Shown here: piece by piece, positions 19,218 to 26,529 of the stretch
Layout of the letters: every line of letters starts with the position of its first letter
How positions within the stretch are numbered: position 1 is the first letter of the stretch
NCBI RefSeq assembly: GCF_000423665.1
Contig: NZ_KE384071.1
Span: 62,001-126,000, forward strand
Length of the DNA: 64,000 nt
Source of the DNA: Solirubrobacter soli DSM 22325
GTDB lineage: Bacteria > Actinomycetota > Thermoleophilia > Solirubrobacterales > Solirubrobacteraceae
Direction of reading: 5' to 3'
Position numbers and translations under genes: made by a program
The notes under the pieces: generated by a model
Told to the model about the DNA's origin: nothing
Databases searched by the model: none
The model's input: the letters and a program-made list of their open reading frames with translations, nothing else

Positions 19218-19890
19218 GGTCGGCGCGCTCGAAGCGCTCGGCGACCTCGGTGCCCGCGCCACGGACGAGCGGCCGCACGTCTTCTTCAACTTCGTCACGA
19301 CGCTCGACGGGCGGGCGGCGCTGGACGGCACGACGCGGCCGTTGGGCGGCGAGGGCGACCTCGAGCTCCTGCTGTCGCTGCGCACCGTCGCCGACGCCGT
19401 GCTCGTCGGTCCGGGAACGATCCGCGCCGAGGGCTACGGCCGGCTGATCGGTCCCGACCGGCGCCCGGAGCCGCCGCCGGTGGTGCTGATCTCACGGCGG
19501 TTCGACCTCCCCTGGGCGGCGCCGCTGTTCGAGGCCGCCGACCAGCCCGTGATCGTCTACACGCAAAGCGACGGACCGGTGCCCGAGGTGGCCGCGCCGG
19601 TCGAGGTCGTGCGGCTCGCCGACGCCCGGCCGGCCGCCGTGCTGGCCGACCTGCGCGCCCGCGGCGTGCGGGCGCTGCTCTCAGAGGGCGGGCCGACGCT
19701 CTTCCACGCCCTGCTGCAGGACGGGCTCGTCGACGAGCTGTTCCTCACCGTGTCGCCCCTGCTCACCGGCGACCAGGCCGAGACCGGCATCCTCTCGGGC
19801 GCGCGCCTGCCCGAGCCGGCGCGCATGCAGCTGTCGGGGGCGTTGAGGGCCGGGGACGAACTGTTCCTGCGCTACGCGACCCTCCGCTAG
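19189..19890 (+). CDS. RibD C-terminal-like pyrimidine/dihydrofolate reductase-fold protein
   Basis: The protein has 233 residues. It has the DHFR/RibD-C fold pattern: VFFNFVTTLDGRAALDG at residues 34-50, LRTVADAVLVGPGTIRAEGYG, LSEGGPTLFHALLQ and LFLTVSPLLTGD. Stand-alone relatives reduce 5-amino-6-ribosylamino-pyrimidinone phosphate in riboflavin synthesis or act on other pteridine-like substrates. No other rib gene is near, so the pathway is uncertain. It overlaps tag by 29 bases and is followed after 11 bases by a secreted protein gene. Confidence 0.88.
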   Translation: MFRRLIDGGEVGALEALGDLGARATDERPHVFFNFVTTLDGRAALDGTTRPLGGEGDLELLLSLRTVADAVLVGPGTIRAEGYGRLIGPDRRPEPPPVVLISRRFDLPWAAPLFEAADQPVIVYTQSDGPVPEVAAPVEVVRLADARPAAVLADLRARGVRALLSEGGPTLFHALLQDGLVDELFLTVSPLLTGDQAETGILSGARLPEPARMQLSGALRAGDELFLRYATLR

Positions 19891-19901
19891 CTTTGGGCTC
19901 G

Positions 19902-21449
19902 ATGTTCCGGGGGATAGTGGTTGCGGTCGCGCTCGTGTGCGCGCTGCCGGCATCGGCGCGGGCCGCCGACATCAGCGTCGACGCCAACGGCGTCCTGCAC
20001 TACACGGGTGCCGCGGGCAAGACGAGCAACGTGCGGTTCGCGGAGACCGCGCCCCTCACGGTGACCGTGCAGCGGTTCGCGGGCAGCGGCGACGACGACG
20101 ACATCACGACGCCCGGCGCGGGATGCACCGGCACGAACCCGTACGTCTGCAGCGGCGTCGAGAGCGCGATCCTCGACGCCGGCGACATGAGCGACCGCGT
20201 CGAGGCCGGCTGGCTCGCGACCCCGAACGACCCGAGCAGCTTCACCGGCCTGAAGACGATCCCGGCGCTCATCACCGGCGACGAGGGCAACGACGTCCTC
20301 GCCGGCGGCAACGCCGACGATCGCATCGACGGCGGCGCCGGCAACGACGACATCGACGGGTTCGCCGGCAACGACACGCTGCTCGGCGCCGACGGGAACG
20401 ACGACCTCAAGCCCAACAACGGCAGCGACACGGTCGTCGGCGGCGATGGGATCGACACGGTGACCTACGGCCGCCGCGTCTCGCCCACCTACTCGCTCGA
20501 CGGGCTGCGCAACGACGGCACCGCGGGCGAGAACGACCTGATCGGCGCCGACGTCGAGAACGTCGAGGCCGCGGCCGACAGCGACACGCAGACCGTCACG
20601 ATCACCGGCGACGGCCGCGCCAACCGGCTGACCGTCCAGGTGGGCAAGGGGAACATCACCGGCGGCGAGGGCGCCGACGTCCTCGAGGGCGCGAACCAGG
20701 ACGACACGATCAACTCGCGCGACGGCTCGCCCGACGTCGTGATCTGCAACGGCGGCACCGACACGGTGCTCGCCGACACGCTCGACCAGATCTCCCCCAG
20801 TTGCGAGAACGTCCAGGTGCTGGCCACGCCGGGCGGGCCCTTCGACGACCGCCCGCCGATGCTCGCCTGGGCCGCGCCCGTCGCGAACGCGGCGATCACC
20901 GCCAACGCGACGACGGTGCTGTCGGTCAACGCCTCCGACGACCGCGGGCTGGCCAAGATGCAGTTCTACGACGACGACCGGCTCATCTGCGAGCTCACCG
21001 CCCCGCCGTTCGACTGCGCGTATCAGCCGCGCGGCGGCGACGTCGGCCGCAACACGCTGATCGCGGTCGCCACCGACGGCGCCGGCCAGACGACGAGCGC
21101 CGTGCGCGCGATCACCGTCCGCCGCTTCGCGGCCAAGGACATGACATTGACGCTGCGCCCGAGCCGCGACCGCAAGGCGCCGTACGCGTTCAGCCTCGAG
21201 GGCAAGATCACCCGCCCGGAACCGGTCTCGCCCTCGCAGGGGTGCACGGGGACGATCACGTTCTCGGCCAAGCGCGGCACCAAGCTGATCTCCATCAAGC
21301 GGGTGACGCTCACCCGCACGTGCGAGTACAAGTCGACGTTCTCGTTCAAGACCCGCACCGCATCGAGGGTCCGCTTCCAGGCGAAGTTCGGCGGCAACGA
21401 GGTGCTCACCGGCGCCTCGTCGAAGGTCCGCAGCGCCCGCCTGGGCTAG
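19902..21449 (+). CDS. Secreted calcium-binding RTX-like protein
   Basis: The protein has 515 residues from the ATG at 19902. The signal peptide ends near ARAADIS. RTX-type nonapeptides (GGxGxDxxx) occupy residues 125-170 (NDVLAGGNADDRIDGGAG), with more near 245-275; in RTX proteins these fold as a calcium-binding beta-roll. An Ig-like segment follows (about 320-400), then a beta-rich C-terminus with paired Cys. It lacks the acylation and pore regions of toxins. It is probably an exported structural or binding protein. A TAGCTT hexamer formed partly by the upstream stop codon lies 8 bases before the start. Confidence 0.85.
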   Translation: MFRGIVVAVALVCALPASARAADISVDANGVLHYTGAAGKTSNVRFAETAPLTVTVQRFAGSGDDDDITTPGAGCTGTNPYVCSGVESAILDAGDMSDRVEAGWLATPNDPSSFTGLKTIPALITGDEGNDVLAGGNADDRIDGGAGNDDIDGFAGNDTLLGADGNDDLKPNNGSDTVVGGDGIDTVTYGRRVSPTYSLDGLRNDGTAGENDLIGADVENVEAAADSDTQTVTITGDGRANRLTVQVGKGNITGGEGADVLEGANQDDTINSRDGSPDVVICNGGTDTVLADTLDQISPSCENVQVLATPGGPFDDRPPMLAWAAPVANAAITANATTVLSVNASDDRGLAKMQFYDDDRLICELTAPPFDCAYQPRGGDVGRNTLIAVATDGAGQTTSAVRAITVRRFAAKDMTLTLRPSRDRKAPYAFSLEGKITRPEPVSPSQGCTGTITFSAKRGTKLISIKRVTLTRTCEYKSTFSFKTRTASRVRFQAKFGGNEVLTGASSKVRSARLG

Positions 21450-21459
21450 CGTCCCTGGG

Positions 21460-22218
21460 ATGCACATCGAGGGAGCGAACGCGCTCGTAGCGGGAGGGGC
21501 GTCGGGTCTCGGCGCCGCCACCGCGCGGGCGCTGCATGAAGCCGGCGCCAACGTCACCATCGCCGACATCGACGCCGAGCGCGGAGCCGCCCTGGCCGAC
21601 GAGCTCGGCGCGCGGTTCGTCGCCACCGACGTCACCGACGAGGCCCAGGTCCAGGCCGCCGTCGACGCCGCCGCGGGCGAGGACGGGCTGCGCGTGAGCG
21701 TCAGCTGCGCGGGCATCGGCCCGGCCGAGAAGACCGCCGGCCGCAAGGGCCCGCACGACCTCGCGCTGTTCGAGCGCGTGATCGCGATCAACCTGATCGG
21801 CAGCTTCAACGTCCTGCGCCTGGCCGCAGCGAAGATGCTCGCCAACGCCCCCGACGACGAGGGCCAGCGCGGCGTGCACATCAACACCGCCTCGATCGCC
21901 GCCTTCGACGGCCAGATCGGCCAGGTCGCCTACTCGGCGTCCAAGGGCGGCATCGTCGGCCTCACGCTCCCCGCCGCCCGCGACCTCTCGCGGGACGGCA
22001 TCCGGGTCTGCGCGATCGCGCCGGGCCTGTTCGACACCCCGCTGCTCGCCGGCCTCCCGGAGGAGGTCCGCACCTCCCTGGGGGCGACGGTCCCCAACCC
22101 GCCGCGCCTCGGCCGCCCCGACGAGTACGCCGCGCTGGCGCTGCACATCGTGTCGAACACGATGCTCAACGGCGAGGTCATCCGCCTCGACGGCGCGCTG
22201 CGCATGGCGCCGCGCTAG
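21460..22218 (+). CDS. Short-chain dehydrogenase (3-hydroxyacyl-CoA dehydrogenase type 2-like)
   Basis: The protein has 252 residues. Cofactor motif: VAGGASGLGAATA (residues 10-22). The Asp in IADIDAER favours NAD over NADP. The catalytic set is Ser in NTASIAAFDG and YSASK. The overall pattern, including PGLFDTPLLAGLPEEVR, is that of HSD17B10-like enzymes that oxidise 3-hydroxyacyl-CoA or related alcohols. It lies 10 bases after the RTX-like gene. The TAG stop of that gene contributes to a TAGCGT hexamer 7 bases before the ATG. Confidence 0.92.
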   Translation: MHIEGANALVAGGASGLGAATARALHEAGANVTIADIDAERGAALADELGARFVATDVTDEAQVQAAVDAAAGEDGLRVSVSCAGIGPAEKTAGRKGPHDLALFERVIAINLIGSFNVLRLAAAKMLANAPDDEGQRGVHINTASIAAFDGQIGQVAYSASKGGIVGLTLPAARDLSRDGIRVCAIAPGLFDTPLLAGLPEEVRTSLGATVPNPPRLGRPDEYAALALHIVSNTMLNGEVIRLDGALRMAPR

Positions 22219-22297
22219 CCGCGTCAGCACACCGACCCGGGTGGGCGCGCCCGATCGCGGCGCGCGCCCGCTGCGCAAACGGAGCAGGCGAAGTAGC

Positions 22298-22369
22298 ATC
22301 TCAGTCCACCCCACTGAGATCTATTGCGTGTGGCCATAGCGGGTGGTACTCTTACGAGAAGTAAGTACC
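22298..22369 (+). promoter_or_regulatory. lon promoter region with two inverted repeats
   Basis: A perfect inverted repeat ATCTCAGT-N7-ACTGAGAT (22298-22320) ends just before a predicted -35 TTGCGT (22324-22329). That is followed after 17 bases by TACTCT (22347-22352). A second repeat CTTAC-gagaa-GTAAG with outer GGTA/TACC pairs lies at 22345-22369, over the -10 and start region. The first has the N7 geometry of the HAIR element bound by HspR in other actinobacteria, but not its sequence. Confidence 0.5.
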
Positions 22370-22393
22370 TTCGAGAAAGTGAAACCGCACGCG

Positions 22394-24682
22394 ATGACAT
22401 CCCTCTTGCTCGTCCCGCTGGACGACACGGTGGTCTTCCCCACCATGGATGTGACGCTTCCCGTCCACGTGGGCGACGAGGAGCGGGTCCTGTTGATCCC
22501 GCGTCACGACGGCGAGTTCGCCAAGGTCGGGACGATCGCGGAGGTCACGGACCACATCCGACTTCCTGGTGGCGGCCGTGCCGTCGCCCTCTCCGGCGTC
22601 GCCCGCGGCGTGGCCGGGGCGGCCCACACCGATGAGCTCGGGCGCCTGCTGATCGAGGTCGCCGAGCACGTCGACGACAAGCCGGTCGACGGCCGCACCC
22701 GCAACCTGGAGCGCGAGTACCGCGCGATCATCGAGGAGATCCTCGAGCTGCGCGGCGCGGACGACCGGATCGCGCAGTTCCTGCGCGCGATCGCCGACCC
22801 GGGCCCGCTCGCGGACACGATCGGGTATGCGCCCGACGTCTCCTTCGAGGACAAGGTCCGCGCGCTGGAGACGCTCGACGTCGCCGATCGCCTCGCGATC
22901 GTCGTCGAGCTGCAGCGCGAGCGCCTGACCGAGCTGCAGCTGCGTAAGAAGATCCGCGAGGACGTCCAGTCCGGCGCGGACAAGCAGCAGCGCGAGTACA
23001 TCCTGCGCAAGCAGATGGAGTCCATCCAGCGCGAGCTGGGCGAGGACGGCGCGTCGGTCGCCGAGGAGTACCGCAAGAAGATCGCCGAGGCCGGCATGCC
23101 TGACTCCGTGAAGGAGCAGGCGGACAAGGAGCTCGCGCGCCTGGAGCGCATGGGCGAGCAGTCCGGCGAGGCGTCGATGATCCGCACGTACCTCGACTGG
23201 CTGATCGCGGTGCCGTGGAGCAAGACCTCCGACGAGAAGCTCGATCCGAAGTCCGCGCGTGAGGTGCTCGACGCCGACCACGCGGGCCTGGACGACGTCA
23301 AGGACCGCATCACCGAGTACCTGGCCGTCAAGAAGCTGCGCACCGAGCGGGGCATCAAGGAGGACAAGCGCTCCGGCGCGATCCTCACGCTGATCGGCCC
23401 GCCTGGCACCGGCAAGACCTCGATCGGCGAGTCGATCGCCCGCGCGACCGGCCGTGAGTTCGTCCGCATGTCGCTCGGCGGCGTCCGCGACGAGGCCGAG
23501 ATCCGCGGTCACCGCCGCACGTACATCGGCGCGCTCCCGGGCCGCCTGGTGCGGGCGCTGCGCGACGCGGGGACGATGAACCCGGTGATCATGCTCGACG
23601 AGGTCGACAAGGTCGGCGCCGACTGGCGCGGCGACCCGTCCGCGGCCCTGCTCGAGGTGCTCGATCCGGCCCAGAACCACAGCTTCCGCGACCACTACCT
23701 GGACGTGGAGCTCGACCTGAGCCAGGTCATGTTCATCGCGACCGCCAACGTGGCTGAGACCATCCCCGGTCCCTTGCTGGACCGCATGGAGGTCATCCGC
23801 TTCGACGGCTACACGGTCGCCGAGAAGACCGCGATCGCGCGTGGCTACCTGTGGCCGCGGCAGCGTGAGCGCAACGGCCTGCTCGAGGAGGAGATCTCGA
23901 TCTCCGACGAGCTGCTGACCCAGATCGCCTCCGAGTACACCCGTGAGGCGGGCGTCCGCAACCTCGAGCGCGAGCTCGGCACGATCCTGCGCAAGACCGC
24001 GACCCGGATCGCCTCCGGCAAGGCCGAGGCGCCGGTCGAGATCAACCTGGAGATCGTGCGCGACGCGCTCGGCCGCCAGAAGGTCTTCCAGGAGGCGGCG
24101 CTGCGCACGGCGGTCCCGGGCGTGGCCACGGGCCTCGCGGTGACCGGCACGGGCGGCGACGTCCTGTTCATCGAGGCGACCCAGATGAAGGGCAAGGGCC
24201 AGGGCGGCCTGACCCTCACCGGGCAGTTGGGCGACGTGATGAAGGAGTCGACGCGGATCGCGCTCTCCTACGTCCGCGGCCACGCGGACGAGCTGGGCAT
24301 CCCGGCCGACGCCTTCGATGACCGCGAGTTCCACGTCCACGTGCCCGCCGGCGCGATCCCGAAGGACGGCCCGAGCGCCGGCGTCACGATGACGACCGCG
24401 CTGGCGTCGCTCCTCACCGGGCGCCCGGTCAAGCACACGGTCGGCATGACCGGCGAGGTCACGCTGCAGGGCCGCGTGCTGCCGATCGGCGGCCTCAAGC
24501 AGAAGGTCCTGGCCGCGCACGCCGCGGGGCTGACGACCGTGATCCTGCCCGAGCGCAACCGCGGCGACCTGGACGACGTCCCCAAGGACGTGCGCGACGT
24601 GATGTCCTTCCACCCCGTCATGAGCATCGACGAGGTGCTCGAGCTGGCTTTGGAGCCTGCGCCGAATACGGTGGCTGTGTGA
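22394..24682 (+). CDS. lon: ATP-dependent protease Lon
   Basis: The protein has 762 residues from the ATG at 22394 (GTG at 22379 is possible). The N-terminal substrate domain (LLLVPLDDTVVFPTMD) is followed by a coiled-coil linker (RKKIREDVQSGADKQQREYI in part), the AAA+ module with IGPPGTGKTS near residue 335, and the protease domain with the Ser/Lys dyad: Ser in DGPSAGVTM near 660 and Lys in LKQKVLAAH near 702, the usual spacing. It degrades misfolded and regulatory proteins. Upstream inverted repeats suggest stress control. The stop overlaps the ABC exporter start by 4 bases. Confidence 0.95.
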   Translation: MTSLLLVPLDDTVVFPTMDVTLPVHVGDEERVLLIPRHDGEFAKVGTIAEVTDHIRLPGGGRAVALSGVARGVAGAAHTDELGRLLIEVAEHVDDKPVDGRTRNLEREYRAIIEEILELRGADDRIAQFLRAIADPGPLADTIGYAPDVSFEDKVRALETLDVADRLAIVVELQRERLTELQLRKKIREDVQSGADKQQREYILRKQMESIQRELGEDGASVAEEYRKKIAEAGMPDSVKEQADKELARLERMGEQSGEASMIRTYLDWLIAVPWSKTSDEKLDPKSAREVLDADHAGLDDVKDRITEYLAVKKLRTERGIKEDKRSGAILTLIGPPGTGKTSIGESIARATGREFVRMSLGGVRDEAEIRGHRRTYIGALPGRLVRALRDAGTMNPVIMLDEVDKVGADWRGDPSAALLEVLDPAQNHSFRDHYLDVELDLSQVMFIATANVAETIPGPLLDRMEVIRFDGYTVAEKTAIARGYLWPRQRERNGLLEEEISISDELLTQIASEYTREAGVRNLERELGTILRKTATRIASGKAEAPVEINLEIVRDALGRQKVFQEAALRTAVPGVATGLAVTGTGGDVLFIEATQMKGKGQGGLTLTGQLGDVMKESTRIALSYVRGHADELGIPADAFDDREFHVHVPAGAIPKDGPSAGVTMTTALASLLTGRPVKHTVGMTGEVTLQGRVLPIGGLKQKVLAAHAAGLTTVILPERNRGDLDDVPKDVRDVMSFHPVMSIDEVLELALEPAPNTVAV

Positions 24683-26493
24683 CGGCAGCCTTCCGGCGCT
24701 TCGAGGGAGGCGGTGACGGCCCGGGAGGGCGTCACCGCCAACCCCCTCCTGCGGGCAAGCCCAAGACGCCCGACCTGACGCGCCGGATCGTCCGGCTGTT
24801 CCGCCCGTACCGCGGGCGCCTCACCGTCGTCCTGATCCTGATCGCGATCGCGGCGGCGCTGTCGATGATCTCGCCGTTCCTGCTCAGGGACGTGCTCGAT
24901 CACGCGATCCCCGACAACGAGGACGACCTGCTGTTCGCCCTGGTCGGCGGGATGATCGCCATCTCGATCGCGACCGGGGTGCTGGGCGTCGGCCAGACCT
25001 GGCTCACCAACGTGGTGGGCCAGCGGGTCATGCACGACCTGCGCACGCAGGTCTACCAGCACCTCCAGCGGCTCTCGCTGGCGTTCTTCACCAAGACCCG
25101 CACGGGCGAGATCCAGTCGCGGATCGCCAACGACATCGGCGGCGTGCAGAGCGTCGTGACGTCGACCGCGGCGTCGATCGTCTCCAACGTGACGACGGTG
25201 ATCGCGAGCGTCGTCGCCATGTTCCTGCTCGACTGGCGCCTGGCGCTGTTCTCGCTCGCGCTGCTGCCGTTCTTCGTGCTGCTCTCGCGCCGTGTGGGCG
25301 CGCAGCGGCGCAAGATCACGACGGTCAAGCAGGGCGCGATGGCCGACATCTCCTCGCTCGTGCAGGAGTCGCTCTCGGTGAGCGGGATCCTGCTCGGCAA
25401 GACGATGGGCCGCTCGCCCGAGCTGGCCTCCCGCTTCGAGCGCGAGTCGGAGAACCTGGCCGACCTCGAGGTGCGCTCGCGGATGGCGGGCCGCTGGATG
25501 ATGGCCGCGATCCAGACCTCGTTCGCGGTCATGCCCGCGCTGGTCTACCTGTTCGCGGGCCTGGCGCCGGGCGCCGCCTCGATCGGCACGATCGTCGCCT
25601 TCACCACGCTGCAGACGCGGCTCTTCTTCCCCGTGCAGTCGCTCTTGAGCGTCGCCGTGGACATCCAGACCTCGGTGGCGCTGTTCGACCGCGTCTTCGA
25701 GTACCTCGACCTGCCGATCGACATCCACCCCGGCACGCGCACCTTGGACGACGTCCGCGGCGAGGTCCGCTTCGAGGGCGTCTGGTTCCGCTATGGGGAC
25801 GAGTGGACGCTGCGCGACATCGACGTCACCGTCCCGCCGGGCACGCGCACGGCGCTGGTGGGCGAGACGGGCGCGGGCAAGACCTCTTTGGGCTACCTCG
25901 CCGCGCGGCTGTACGACCCCGAGCAGGGCGCGGTGACGATCGACGGCACCGACCTGCGCGAGCTCACCTTCGACTCGCTCGCGGACACCGTGGGCGTCGT
26001 CTCACAGGAGACGTACCTCTTCCATGCCTCGGTGCGCGAGAACCTGCGGTTCGCGCGGCCGGACGCGACCGACTCCGAGATCGAGGACGCGGCGCGCGCC
26101 GCCCAGATCCACGACACGATCGCGAACCTGCCCGACGGCTACGACACCGTCGTCGGCGAGCGTGGGTTCCGCTTCAGCGGTGGCGAGAAGCAGCGGATCG
26201 CGATCGCCCGCACGATCCTGCGCAACCCGCCGGTGCTCGTGCTCGACGAGGCGACCAGCGCGTTGGACGTCGCCACCGAGCGGGCGGTGGGCGAGGCGCT
26301 GGAGCGGCTCGCCGAGGGCCGCACGACGCTGGTCATCGCGCACCGCCTCTCGACGGTCCGCGACGCCGACCAGATCGTCGTCCTCGACCAGGGCGAGGTC
26401 GCCGAGCGCGGCACCCACGAGGAGCTGCTGGCGCTCGGTGGCAAGTACGCCGCGCTCGTGGCGCGCGACGAGGGGTCCGCGCTCCGTGCGTAG
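24679..26493 (+). CDS. ABC transporter, fused membrane and ATPase domains
   Basis: The protein has 604 residues. A Gly/Pro-rich cytosolic N-terminus of about 40 residues precedes six membrane helices (about 50-330) and an ATPase domain with Walker A GETGAGKTSL, Q-loop, signature FSGGEKQRIAIA, Walker B VLVLDEATSALD and H-loop IAHRLST. This is a half-size exporter of the MsbA/LmrA type that works as a dimer. The substrate is unknown. Start codon GTG overlaps the lon stop, so it is translated with lon. Confidence 0.94.
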   Translation: MTAAFRRFEGGGDGPGGRHRQPPPAGKPKTPDLTRRIVRLFRPYRGRLTVVLILIAIAAALSMISPFLLRDVLDHAIPDNEDDLLFALVGGMIAISIATGVLGVGQTWLTNVVGQRVMHDLRTQVYQHLQRLSLAFFTKTRTGEIQSRIANDIGGVQSVVTSTAASIVSNVTTVIASVVAMFLLDWRLALFSLALLPFFVLLSRRVGAQRRKITTVKQGAMADISSLVQESLSVSGILLGKTMGRSPELASRFERESENLADLEVRSRMAGRWMMAAIQTSFAVMPALVYLFAGLAPGAASIGTIVAFTTLQTRLFFPVQSLLSVAVDIQTSVALFDRVFEYLDLPIDIHPGTRTLDDVRGEVRFEGVWFRYGDEWTLRDIDVTVPPGTRTALVGETGAGKTSLGYLAARLYDPEQGAVTIDGTDLRELTFDSLADTVGVVSQETYLFHASVRENLRFARPDATDSEIEDAARAAQIHDTIANLPDGYDTVVGERGFRFSGGEKQRIAIARTILRNPPVLVLDEATSALDVATERAVGEALERLAEGRTTLVIAHRLSTVRDADQIVVLDQGEVAERGTHEELLALGGKYAALVARDEGSALRA

Positions 26494-26529
26494 CGCGGCG
26501 TGGGCCGGCGCACGGTGCGTCGCGGCGCG

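Noticed and set aside
22352..24613. 753-residue minus-strand open frame opposite lon
   Set aside because: It is antisense shadow of a highly conserved Lon sequence, with no recognisable motif.
26494..26529. Terminator between the ABC exporter and the convergent sugar dehydrogenase
   Set aside because: Only a loose CCGTGCG/CGCACGG pairing with a long loop and no T-tract is seen, so support is too weak.
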